DNA of 64,000 nucleotides from a beta proteobacterium AAP65 (GTDB lineage: Bacteria > Pseudomonadota > Gammaproteobacteria > Burkholderiales > Burkholderiaceae_C). Location of the stretch: NCBI GenBank assembly GCA_001295865.1, contig LJHW01000004.1:248001-312000 (forward strand), given 5' to 3'. Below, one piece after another: positions 51,849 through 60,012 of this stretch (position 1 is the stretch's first letter; each line of letters opens with the position of its first letter). A program made the position numbers and the translations under genes. The notes beneath the pieces are model-generated. The model ran no database searches. It saw only the letters and a program-made list of their open reading frames with translations, and had not been told where the DNA came from.

Positions 51849-52922
51849 CTACTTCTTCAGCGGGGGCAGGATGTTGAGTTCTGCCTTGGCCGGCAGGAAG
51901 GCGTCGGTCCACACCGCGGCCGGGTCCACGCGCGTCTTGGTGCCGAAGGCGTCGCTCACCTGGCTGGCCATCAGGGCCAGCCGGCCGGGCACCGCCACGC
52001 CGAAACCTTCGGCGCGCGCATCGGGGCTGGCCACCACGGCGTCGATGGCCAGGCGCAGGCGGCGCTTCTCCAGGTCGACGTTGATGATGCCGTCGCGCGC
52101 CTTCACATAGGCGATGGCCTCGTCGGGCTGGGCCATCACTTCCTTGGCGCCCTTGAGGAAAGCGCTGATGAAGGCCTTCAGCGCCGCCGGGTTCTCCTTG
52201 ATGAGCTTGGGGCTGGCGATGATCACGTTGCCGTACAGCTTCACCCCGAACGCCGGGTAGGGCAGCACCACCACGTCTTCGGCCTTCACGCCGCGCGCTT
52301 CGAGGTTCAGCAGGCTGGTGAAGCTGAAGCCGGTGATGGCGTCGATATCGCCGCGCACGAGCATGGTTTCGCGCAGCGGCGGGTCCATGCTGGTCCAGGT
52401 GACGCCGCTGATCTTGTTGGCCTTGGCGAAGATGGGGAAGGCCTTGCGCCCGGCGTCGAAGCCCGGTGCGCCGAGCTTCTTGCCGTTCAGGTCAGCGGGG
52501 GTCTTGATGCCGCTCTTTTTCAGCGCCAGCACCGCGGCCGGCGTGTTGTTGTAGACCATCAGCACCGCCACGGGCTTGTTCGGTGCGTCGGGGTTGTTGG
52601 CGTGGAACTCCATCAGCGCCGCCATGTCGGCGAAACCGACGTCATACACGCCGCTGGCCACACGCGTGACGGTGCCGCCGCTGCCGTTGCCGGCGTCCAG
52701 CGTCACGTCCAGGCCCGCGGCCTTGTAGTAGCCCTTGGCCTGGCTGGCCAGGAAGAGCGCGGCCGGACCTTCGAAGCGCCAGTCGAGCTGGAACTTCAGC
52801 GCCGTCTGCGCGCAGACCAGCGTGGGCAGCGAAAGCAGCGTGGCCACCAGCGGGGCGGCCAGTTGCAGCCAGCCGCGGCGCTGCAACTTCGGCAGCTTCG
52901 TGTTCAGGGACGTGCGGACCAT
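51849..52922 (-). CDS. ABC transporter substrate-binding protein, NMT1/THI5-like
   Basis: A 357-residue periplasmic binding protein with a signal peptide ending LVCA-Q (about residue 38). The mature start LKFQLDWRFEGPAALFLASQAKGYYKAAGLDV is the classic NMT1/THI5-like N-terminus found in transporters for pyrimidines, riboflavin precursors and related heterocycles. ATG 52922 follows AGGAGAAG. First gene of the transporter-ureD operon and divergent from the beta-lactamase gene. A heterocyclic N-compound such as a purine or ureide is a plausible ligand given the neighbouring urate genes; this is inference. Confidence 0.9.
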   Translation of the reverse strand: MVRTSLNTKLPKLQRRGWLQLAAPLVATLLSLPTLVCAQTALKFQLDWRFEGPAALFLASQAKGYYKAAGLDVTLDAGNGSGGTVTRVASGVYDVGFADMAALMEFHANNPDAPNKPVAVLMVYNNTPAAVLALKKSGIKTPADLNGKKLGAPGFDAGRKAFPIFAKANKISGVTWTSMDPPLRETMLVRGDIDAITGFSFTSLLNLEARGVKAEDVVVLPYPAFGVKLYGNVIIASPKLIKENPAALKAFISAFLKGAKEVMAQPDEAIAYVKARDGIINVDLEKRRLRLAIDAVVASPDARAEGFGVAVPGRLALMASQVSDAFGTKTRVDPAAVWTDAFLPAKAELNILPPLKK

Positions 52923-53057
52923 GGGAATCTTCTCCTGCAGCAGCCCAGGAAGCCGGGCCTTGCCACCCGGTCTGCAAGTTCCATGCGCAGCGCCATGCAC
53001 CAGAAGGTGGCACGGCCGGCCAGAATGAGGCCCCCCGCGAACCCGGCAAGCACCGTC

Positions 53058-53984
53058 ATGCACCACCCCCACCGCCGCCACTGCCTGGCCTTGATGGGCA
53101 GCCTGATGACCTGGGCCGCGCCACTGCCGCTGCGCGCCGCAGACTCGCTGCGCAGCCAGCCGCTGCAAGAAGAACTGGCAGCGCTGGAAGCCCGCAGCGG
53201 CGGCCGCCTGGGCGTGGCCGTGCTCGACACCGCCAGCGGCGCCAGCGCCGGCCACCGCGCCGACACGCGCTTCGGCCTGTGCTCCACCTTCAAGCTGCTG
53301 CTGGCCGCTGCCACGATCGAACGCATCGAGGCGGGCGCCTGGCCGGCGCAGCGGCGCATCGCCTACACGGCCGCCGACCTGGTGGTGCACTCGCCGGTCT
53401 TGCGCGAGCGCCTGGCTGAAGGCGGCCTCACGGCACTGCAGATGGCCCAAGCCACCCAGGAAACCAGCGACAACGCCGCCGCCAACCTGCTGATGCGCGA
53501 ACTCTTCGGCGGCCCGGCCGGGCTGACCGCCTGGCTGCGCCGGCAGGGCGACACCCTGACGCGCATGGACCGCTGGGAGCCCGAGATGAACATCGTGGTG
53601 GCCGGCGACGAACGTGACACGAGCACGCCGGCGGCCATCGCTGCCACCAGCGCCCGCCTGCTGACAGGCCCGGTGCTCAGCCCGGCCGGGCGCGAACAAC
53701 TCGCCGGCTGGATGGTGGCCACCCGGACGGGCGCGCGGCGCCTGCGTGCCGGCCTGCCCGCGGGCTGGAAGGCCGGCGACAAAACCGGCACGGCCATGCA
53801 CCCGCAGATGCCCGACCGCTACAACGACGTGGCCATCGTCTGGCCCGGCGCCCAGCGCGCACCTTGGCTGCTGGCGGCCTACTTCGAGAGCCGCCACCGC
53901 GACAGCGGCCGCATGCGCCCGGAAGACGAAGCCGTGCTGGCCGATGTGGGCCGGCTGGTGGGCCGTTGGCAGCCCGCCGCCTGA
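53058..53984 (+). CDS. bla: class A beta-lactamase
   Basis: A 308-residue serine beta-lactamase exported by a signal peptide (about 1-28). All active-site motifs are present: S76-TF-K79 (STFK), S137-D-N139 (SDN), E174 in the omega loop with ExxxN (EPEMN) and K242-T-G244. Core-type base composition and the absence of mobile elements suggest an intrinsic chromosomal enzyme rather than recent acquisition. No ampR/LysR regulator is adjacent. It lies alone on the plus strand between the transporter operon and the ureide genes. Its antibiotic range cannot be judged from sequence. Confidence 0.93.
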   Translation: MHHPHRRHCLALMGSLMTWAAPLPLRAADSLRSQPLQEELAALEARSGGRLGVAVLDTASGASAGHRADTRFGLCSTFKLLLAAATIERIEAGAWPAQRRIAYTAADLVVHSPVLRERLAEGGLTALQMAQATQETSDNAAANLLMRELFGGPAGLTAWLRRQGDTLTRMDRWEPEMNIVVAGDERDTSTPAAIAATSARLLTGPVLSPAGREQLAGWMVATRTGARRLRAGLPAGWKAGDKTGTAMHPQMPDRYNDVAIVWPGAQRAPWLLAAYFESRHRDSGRMRPEDEAVLADVGRLVGRWQPAA

Positions 53985-54005
53985 ACCGTTGTTGAGGCGC
54001 GGGCC

Positions 54006-55241
54006 TCAGTCCGCGCGCAGCAGGTCCAGCAGGGTGCGCGCCACCACGCGCGTGGCGCCTTGCAGGTCGCTCAGCAGCAGGTGCTCGTCGGCACGCTTGG
54101 CATTGCTCTCCAGGACGGTGCGCGGGCCGGCGCCGTAGATCACGGCCGGCACGCCGGCCGCCCCGTAAAGGCGCACGTCGGTGTACAGCGGCGTGCCCGA
54201 CTCCGGGATCAGTTCACCGAACACCGCCTGCCCGTGGCGCTGGATGGCCGCCACCAGCGGCGCGTTGCCCGGCAGCGGCTGCAGCGGGTGGGCCAGCAGC
54301 AGGCGCTTGATCTCCAGGCGGATGCCGGGGCAGGCGGCCACGGCCTGCTCGATGAGCGCACGCACCTCGGCTTCCACCGCCGCCGGGTTTTCCTCGGGGA
54401 TCATGCGGCGGTCGAGTTTCAGCGTCACCTGCCCGGGCACCACGTTGGTGTTGGTGCCGCCTTCGATGCGGCCGACGTTCAGGTAGGGGTGGGTGATGCC
54501 GGCCACTTTCGAGAGGCGCGTCTTCAGCACCGTGTTGTGCGCGTACAGCGCCGTCAACAGCTGGTTGGCGGCCTGCAGCGCGTCCACGCCAGTGTGCGGG
54601 TAGGCCGCGTGCGAGGCCAGGCCGTGCAGCGTCACCTGCAGTTGCAGGCAGCCGTTGTGCGCCGTCACCACCTGGTAGCTGAAGCCGGCAGCGATCAGCA
54701 GGTCGGGTTTCGTCAGGCCGTGGCGCAGCAGCCAGCCGGGGCCGAGTTCGCCGCCGAACTCTTCGTCGTAGGTGAAGTGCAGCTCCACCGCGCCTTGGAG
54801 TGGCACGCCCAGGGCCTGCAAGGCGCGCAAGGCGAAGGTGTAGGTGGCGAAGTCGCTCTTGCTCACGGCCGAGGCGCGGCCGTAGAGCTTGCCGTCAACC
54901 ACTTCGCCGCTGTAGGGGCCGTGGGTCCAGCCCTCGCCAGGGGGCACCACGTCGCCGTGGGCGTTGAGCGCGACGGTCGGTCCGCCTTCGCTGAAGCGCT
55001 GGCGCACGATGAGGTTCGTCAGGCTCTGCAGGCCACAAGCCTGCACCTCGGCCGCCGGCACCGGGTGCACCTCGGCCGTGTAGCCCATGCCGGCCAGCAG
55101 CGCGGCGGTGCGCTCGGCGTGCGGCGCGTTGTTGCCCGGCGGGGTGTCGGTGGGCACCTGCACCAGTGTTTGCAGGAAACGCACCTCTTCGTCGAAGTGC
55201 TCGGCAATCCAGGTGTCAAGGGCTTGGTAAAGATCACTCAT
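54006..55241 (-). CDS. M20-family amidohydrolase (ArgE/DapE-like), coupled to the ureide genes
   Basis: A 411-residue metal-dependent hydrolase of the M20/ArgE-DapE family. Metal-site motifs: VALNAHGDVVPPGEGW (His and Asp), HFTYDEEFGG (Glu pair) and a late ANE-like region. The dimerisation domain starts near QVTLHGLASHAAYPH. Family members remove acyl or carbamoyl groups. Its ATG overlaps the stop of the UraD-AllC gene by four bases, so it is translated with the allantoin pathway. This makes an enzyme acting on ureidoglycolate, ureidoglycine or an N-carbamoyl compound likely, although ordinary deacylase activity remains possible. Confidence 0.85.
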   Translation of the reverse strand: MSDLYQALDTWIAEHFDEEVRFLQTLVQVPTDTPPGNNAPHAERTAALLAGMGYTAEVHPVPAAEVQACGLQSLTNLIVRQRFSEGGPTVALNAHGDVVPPGEGWTHGPYSGEVVDGKLYGRASAVSKSDFATYTFALRALQALGVPLQGAVELHFTYDEEFGGELGPGWLLRHGLTKPDLLIAAGFSYQVVTAHNGCLQLQVTLHGLASHAAYPHTGVDALQAANQLLTALYAHNTVLKTRLSKVAGITHPYLNVGRIEGGTNTNVVPGQVTLKLDRRMIPEENPAAVEAEVRALIEQAVAACPGIRLEIKRLLLAHPLQPLPGNAPLVAAIQRHGQAVFGELIPESGTPLYTDVRLYGAAGVPAVIYGAGPRTVLESNAKRADEHLLLSDLQGATRVVARTLLDLLRAD

Positions 55242-57028
55242 GCGGAGGCCAGGTCTTCAAGCAGGTTCTGGAAGGCCAGCGCGCACAGTTCGGCGTCGTC
55301 GGCGGTGATGGTTTCCAGCGGGTTGTGGCTGATGCCCGCGTTACCGCCGCGCAAAAAGAGCATGGCCTGCGGCATCAGCTCGTGCAGCTTCATCGCGTCG
55401 TGCCCGGCGCCGCTGGGCAGGCGGTAGACCGGCAGGCCCAGGCGGGCCACCGCGCGCTCCCAGCGCTGCTGCCAGGCGGGGTCACTCGGCGCGGCGTTGG
55501 CCGCGAGCGTGGGCACCACGCTGTGCGTGAGGCCGCGGCGTTCGCAAACGCGCTGCAGCTCGGCCAGCACGTCGGCACCCAAAGCGTCGCGCGCGGCGTT
55601 GGTGGTGGCGCGCAGGTCCAGGCTGAAGTGGCAGGCGCCGGGCACGACGTTGATGGAGCCGTTGGGCACGTTCAGCATGCCCACGGTGCCCACCACATCC
55701 GGCACCGACGCCGCCCGCTTCTCGACGAACAGCACCAGCTCCGCCACGGCGCAGGCAGCGTCGCGCCGGCGGTCCATGGGCGTGGTGCCGGCATGGCTCG
55801 CCACGCCCTGCACGGTGCACTGGTAACGCAGGCTGCCGTTGATGGAGGTGACGACACCCAGGGGCAGGTCCAGCTCGTTGAGCACCGGGCCCTGCTCGAT
55901 GTGCACTTCGACGAAGCCCAGGTACTGCGCCGGGTCGCGCTGCAGGGCCGTGATGCTCTCCAGCGTGCCCGGCAGGCCCGCGGCCTGCATGGCCTGCTGC
56001 ATCGTGATGCCCTCGGCATCGGCCTGCGCCAGCCAGGCCGGTACGAAGCTGCCGGTGAGCGCGCCGCTGCCGAGAAAGGTGGCCGGGTAGCGCTGGCCCT
56101 CTTCTTCCGAGAACGCCACCACTTCGATGCCGAAAGGCAGGCGGCGCCCCTGGGCATGCAGTTCACGCACCAGCGCCATCGGCACCAGGATGCCCAGGCG
56201 GCCGTCGTACTTGCCGCCGTTGCGCACGGTATCGAAATGGCTGCCGGTCAGCAAACGCCGCGCACCCGGCTGCTGGCCTTCGTACACGCCCACCACGTTG
56301 CCCACGGCGTCGATGTGCACGCGGTCGAAACCGGCTTCCTTCATCCACCACTGCAGCCGCTGGGCCACCGCGCGGTGGGCCTCGGTGAGGTAGGTCACGG
56401 TGAGCTGGCCCTGCTCCTTGAAGCCGGGGTCGCTGTGCGTGGCCAGCTCTTCGGCCCAGTCCCACAGGCGCTGGCCCAGCACCGGCACGTGCCCGAAACG
56501 GTCGTTGAGGCGGATCTCGGCGATGCGGTGGATGTGGCGCAGGCACTCCGCGAACTCGAAGTCGCGGTGGCCGGCCAGGCGGCGCTGGAAGGCCGCGATG
56601 ATCTCGGCGCGCGTGAGGCCCAACCCGCGCGGGCCGCGCACCGCCAGGATGAAAGGCCAGCCGAACTTGGCCTTGTAGTCGGCATTCAGCTGCTGCAGAC
56701 GCGCGAACTCTTCCGGACTGCAGGCCGTGAGGCCCGCCTTGCTCTGCTCGTTCGTGCTTTCGGCCGTCAGCTCACCGGCGATGGCGGCCTTGCCGGCCAG
56801 CTCGGGGTGGGCACAGATCAGCGCCAGCTGCTGCGCACGCGGCGCCTGCCGCACGGCCTGGGCCAGCGAGTGTTTCAGCGCCGCGAGCGTGGCAAAACCC
56901 GCGGCCGGGCGTTGCGCGTGCGCGGCCTCGGCCACCCAGGGCGAATGTTCGTAGGTGCCGGCCAGCAGCGCGACGAAATCGTCGCGACTCGCGGCGTTCA
57001 AGAGGTCCAGCGTCAACGGGGTGCTCAT
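55238..57028 (-). CDS. bifunctional OHCU decarboxylase (UraD) - allantoate amidohydrolase (AllC) fusion
   Basis: A 596-residue fusion. Residues 1 to about 175 are UraD, which decarboxylates OHCU to S-allantoin: the catalytic His74 lies in ICAHPELAGK, followed by ESTNEQSKAGL and KFGWPFILAVRG. From about 200 to the end it is an M20-type allantoate amidohydrolase, which converts allantoate to ureidoglycine, ammonia and CO2: LLTGSHFDTVRNGGKYDG, AFSEEEGQRYP, FVEVHIEQGPVLN and SGAGHDAMKL. Both halves look complete. It starts 10 bases after puuE and overlaps the M20 gene downstream. Confidence 0.93.
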   Translation of the reverse strand: MSTPLTLDLLNAASRDDFVALLAGTYEHSPWVAEAAHAQRPAAGFATLAALKHSLAQAVRQAPRAQQLALICAHPELAGKAAIAGELTAESTNEQSKAGLTACSPEEFARLQQLNADYKAKFGWPFILAVRGPRGLGLTRAEIIAAFQRRLAGHRDFEFAECLRHIHRIAEIRLNDRFGHVPVLGQRLWDWAEELATHSDPGFKEQGQLTVTYLTEAHRAVAQRLQWWMKEAGFDRVHIDAVGNVVGVYEGQQPGARRLLTGSHFDTVRNGGKYDGRLGILVPMALVRELHAQGRRLPFGIEVVAFSEEEGQRYPATFLGSGALTGSFVPAWLAQADAEGITMQQAMQAAGLPGTLESITALQRDPAQYLGFVEVHIEQGPVLNELDLPLGVVTSINGSLRYQCTVQGVASHAGTTPMDRRRDAACAVAELVLFVEKRAASVPDVVGTVGMLNVPNGSINVVPGACHFSLDLRATTNAARDALGADVLAELQRVCERRGLTHSVVPTLAANAAPSDPAWQQRWERAVARLGLPVYRLPSGAGHDAMKLHELMPQAMLFLRGGNAGISHNPLETITADDAELCALAFQNLLEDLASA

Positions 57029-57038
57029 CTCGGCAGGC

Positions 57039-58049
57039 TCATTCCCAAACGAAGGCCGTGGCAGGGTCGAAAGGATGCGTGGCCTTCCAATGGCGCGCGA
57101 TGTCGATGCGGCGCGCCACCCACACGTGTTCGTGGGCCTGCACGTGGTCGAGAAAACGCTGGAAGGCGCGCAAACGCCCGGGCCGGCCCAGCAGCCGGCA
57201 ATGCAGGCCGATGCTCATCATCGCCGGGCCGCCCTGGCCGTCGGCCGGGTCGCGTGCGCCTTCGGCATAGAGCACATCGAAGCTGTCGCGCAGGTACTGG
57301 AAGAACTCGTCGCCGTGGCTGTAGCCCTGGGGCAGCGCGAAGCGCATGTCGTTGGCGTCCAGCGTGTAGGGCACCACCAGGTGTGGCGCCAGCGTGCCGT
57401 CGCTCTTGCGCACTTGCAGCCAGAAGGGCAGGTCGTCGGCGTAGCAATCGCTGTCGTACTCGAAACCGCCGGCCTCCACCACCAGGCGGCGCGTGTTGGG
57501 GCTGTCGCGGCCGGTGTACCAGCCGGTGCAGGGCTGGCCCGTCACGGCTTCCACCGCCGCGCGGCCGAGGCGCAGGTGCTCACGCTCGGTGGCCTCGTCG
57601 ACGTTCTGGTAATGCACCCAGCGCCAGCCGTGGCAAGCGATCTCGTGGCCCAGCTCCACGAAGGCGGCGGCCACCTCGGGGCAGCGCTGCAGCGCCATGC
57701 CGACGCCGAAGACGGTCAGCGGCAGACCGCGGGCCTCGAACTCGCGCAGCAGCCGCCACACGCCCACGCGGCTGCCGTACTCGTAGATGCCTTCCATGCT
57801 GAGGTGGCGCGCCGGGAAGGCCGGCGGGTTGAACATCTCGCTCAAGAACTGCTCGCTGCCGGCATCGCCGTGCAGCACGCTGTTCTCGCCGCCCTCTTCA
57901 TAGTTCAGCACGAACTGCAGGGCCACGCGGGCGCCACCGGGCCAGTGCGGGTGGGGCGGGCAGCGGCCGTACCCGCACAAGTCGCGCGGGTAGCGGCTCT
58001 CACCGCGCAGCTCGTGCGGGTAGCGTTCAGCGGGCAAGGGAGCGTTCAT
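57039..58049 (-). CDS. puuE: allantoinase, polysaccharide-deacetylase type (PuuE)
   Basis: A cofactor-independent allantoinase (336 residues) that opens allantoin to allantoate. It belongs to the PuuE group of the polysaccharide deacetylase superfamily: YPRDLCGYGRCPPHPHWPGGARVALQFVLNYEEGGE, EYGSRVGVWRLL, the HGWRW signature (EIACHGWRWVHYQ), GWYTGRDSPNTRRLV and the C-terminal MSIGLHCRLLGRPGR. First gene of the minus-strand puuE / uraD-allC / M20 operon, divergent from uraH with 76 bases between. Confidence 0.95.
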   Translation of the reverse strand: MNAPLPAERYPHELRGESRYPRDLCGYGRCPPHPHWPGGARVALQFVLNYEEGGENSVLHGDAGSEQFLSEMFNPPAFPARHLSMEGIYEYGSRVGVWRLLREFEARGLPLTVFGVGMALQRCPEVAAAFVELGHEIACHGWRWVHYQNVDEATEREHLRLGRAAVEAVTGQPCTGWYTGRDSPNTRRLVVEAGGFEYDSDCYADDLPFWLQVRKSDGTLAPHLVVPYTLDANDMRFALPQGYSHGDEFFQYLRDSFDVLYAEGARDPADGQGGPAMMSIGLHCRLLGRPGRLRAFQRFLDHVQAHEHVWVARRIDIARHWKATHPFDPATAFVWE

Positions 58050-58125
58050 CGCAGGCTTGGCAGTGTTCTTGCGTGGTGGCCGAGAATAGCTCGCACACCC
58101 CGCACACGTTTTTCATCAGCAAGCC

Positions 58126-58479
58126 ATGGGCCACCTCAGCACCCACGTTCTCGACACCGCCCACGGCTGCCCGGCCGCCGGCATGGCCGTCACCCTGCAG
58201 CGCGTCGAAGAAGCCGGGCCGGTGACGCTGAAGCAGCTCACGCTCAACACCGACGGCCGCGCCGACGGCCCGCTGCTGAAAGCCGAGGAGATGGCTGCCG
58301 GCCACTACCGCCTGCTCTTCGCCGTGGCGCCCTACTTCCGTGCACGCGGCGTGGTGTTGCCCGAGCCGCCGTTCATCGATGTGGTGCAGCTCGACTTCGG
58401 CATCGCCGATGCCGCCGGGCACTACCACGTGCCCTTGCTGTGCAGCCCCTGGAGCTACAGCACCTACCGCGGTTCCTGA
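58126..58479 (+). CDS. uraH: 5-hydroxyisourate hydrolase
   Basis: A 117-residue transthyretin-related protein that hydrolyses 5-hydroxyisourate to OHCU. N-terminal [41 protein letters not shown] and the C-terminal signature YRGS are the family motifs, with active-site His, Arg and His in place. No signal peptide, so cytosolic. Starts the plus-strand uraH-puuD pair. Confidence 0.96.
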   Translation: MGHLSTHVLDTAHGCPAAGMAVTLQRVEEAGPVTLKQLTLNTDGRADGPLLKAEEMAAGHYRLLFAVAPYFRARGVVLPEPPFIDVVQLDFGIADAAGHYHVPLLCSPWSYSTYRGS

Positions 58480-58496
58480 GCCGAGCGGCCTGCCTG

Positions 58497-59705
58497 ATGG
58501 ACCTGAACTACCTGCTCGACTGGGCCAACCTGCTGCTGCGCTGGGCCCACGTCATCGTGGCCATCGCGTGGATCGGTTCTTCGTTCTACTTCGTCTTCCT
58601 CGACAACAGCCTCACGCCGCCCACCGACCCCAAGCTCAAAGAGCAAGGCGTGGGCGGCGAACTCTGGGCCGTGCACGGCGGGGGCTTCTACAACCCGCAG
58701 AAGTACCTGGTGGCGCCCAAGACGCTGCCCGAGCACCTGCACTGGTTCTTCTGGGAGAGCTATTCCACCTGGCTGACGGGCTTTGCGCTCTTCACGGTGA
58801 TGTACCTCTTCAACGCCAGCACCTTCCTCATCGACGCGCGGGTGCACGCCTGGCCCGCCCCGTGGATGGCGGTGGCCGCGGCACTGGCCTTCCTGGTGCT
58901 GTTCTGGGTGTTCTACGACCGCATCTGCCGCTGGTTCGGCGAGAAGAATGGTGCTGTCGGGGGCGACCTGCGCGTGGGCGTGCTCGTGCTGCTCTACGTG
59001 GTGCTCGCCTCGTGGCTGGCCTGCCAGCTCTTCGCCGGCCGCGCCGCTTTCCTGCTGGTGGGCGCGATGCTGGCCACGGCAATGAGCGCCAACGTCTTCT
59101 TCTGGATCATTCCCGGCCAGCGCAAGGTGATTGCGCAGATGAAGGCCGGCCTGCCGGTGGAAGCCATCCACGGCCAGCGCGCCAAGCAGCGCAGCGTGCA
59201 CAACACCTACTTCACGCTGCCGGTGCTGGTGGCCATGCTCAGCAATCACTACGGCTGGCTCTACCAGGGCGCGCACAACTGGGCGGTGCTCGTGCTGCTG
59301 ATGCTGGCCGGCGCGCTCATCCGCCACAGCTTCGTGGTGCGGCACAAGGCCTTGGTGCTCGGCAAGCGCGTGCCTTGGGAGTACGCCGTCGGCGGCACCA
59401 CGCTGCTGCTGGCGTTGGCAGTGTGGCTGGCGCCCAAGCCCGCTGCGCCTGTGGCGGCCAGCGCCGCGCCCGTGACGCTGGCCCAGGCCCACGCTGTGGT
59501 GCAGGCGCGCTGCGTGATGTGCCACAACGACCAGGTGCGGCAGAAAAACGTGGCGCTGCACACGCCCGAGTTGCTGCAGCAGCAGGCCCAGGCCGTTTAC
59601 CAGCAGACCGTGGTGCTGAAGCTCATGCCGATGAACAACGCCACCGGCATCACCGACGAAGAACGCGCGCTGCTGGCGCGCTGGGTGCAGGCCGGCGCGA
59701 AGTAG
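58497..59705 (+). CDS. puuD: membrane urate oxidase PuuD with C-terminal cytochrome c domain
   Basis: A 402-residue inner-membrane urate hydroxylase that oxidises urate to 5-hydroxyisourate and passes electrons to the respiratory chain instead of making H2O2. Starts DLNYLLDWANLLLRWAHVIVAIAWIGSSFYFVFLD, has roughly eight membrane helices and the motif KYLVAPKTLPEHLHWFFWESYSTW. It ends in a class I cytochrome c domain with heme site CVMCH (339-343) and a likely axial Met at 377 or 379. ATG 58497, 17 bases after uraH. Confidence 0.95.
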   Translation: MDLNYLLDWANLLLRWAHVIVAIAWIGSSFYFVFLDNSLTPPTDPKLKEQGVGGELWAVHGGGFYNPQKYLVAPKTLPEHLHWFFWESYSTWLTGFALFTVMYLFNASTFLIDARVHAWPAPWMAVAAALAFLVLFWVFYDRICRWFGEKNGAVGGDLRVGVLVLLYVVLASWLACQLFAGRAAFLLVGAMLATAMSANVFFWIIPGQRKVIAQMKAGLPVEAIHGQRAKQRSVHNTYFTLPVLVAMLSNHYGWLYQGAHNWAVLVLLMLAGALIRHSFVVRHKALVLGKRVPWEYAVGGTTLLLALAVWLAPKPAAPVAASAAPVTLAQAHAVVQARCVMCHNDQVRQKNVALHTPELLQQQAQAVYQQTVVLKLMPMNNATGITDEERALLARWVQAGAK

Positions 59706-59793
59706 ACGCAGGCCGCAGAGTAGGCGCACCGCGGCGCCGGAAAACCGCAGCCCGTTAGCCTTGCGGCCCCGCACAGCTTTGCACGGAGCCCGC

Positions 59794-60012
59794 ATGCCCA
59801 CCGTCCACGTCCAGCTTTTCAAGGGCCGAACGGCCGACCAGAAACGCGCCGCCGCGGTGGCCATCACCGAAGCCGTGGTGAAGACCCTGGGCGGCAACGC
59901 CGACACCGTGGACGTGATCTTCCACGACATCGAACGGCACGACTGGGCCACCGGCGGCGTGCTCTGGAGCGACAAGGCGCCCGCGCCGCCCCAGTCGCCG
60001 AACGCGCCATGA
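59794..60012 (+). CDS. 4-oxalocrotonate tautomerase family protein
   Basis: A 72-residue tautomerase-superfamily protein. ATG 59794 (GGAG six bases upstream) is followed at once by Pro, the catalytic N-terminal proline after Met removal (MPTVHVQLFKGRT). The DQKRAAAVAITEAVVKTLG helix and VDVIFHDIERHDWATGG follow the 4-OT pattern. No aromatic meta-cleavage genes are nearby, so the substrate is unknown. The stop overlaps the start of the next gene (ATGA). Confidence 0.88.
   Translation: MPTVHVQLFKGRTADQKRAAAVAITEAVVKTLGGNADTVDVIFHDIERHDWATGGVLWSDKAPAPPQSPNAP

Noticed and set aside
51033..53057. A 983-codon plus-strand frame ending in the beta-lactamase
   Set aside because: The part before ATG 53058 is antisense to the ABC transporter genes and has no protein-like character; only the last 308 codons are a real gene.
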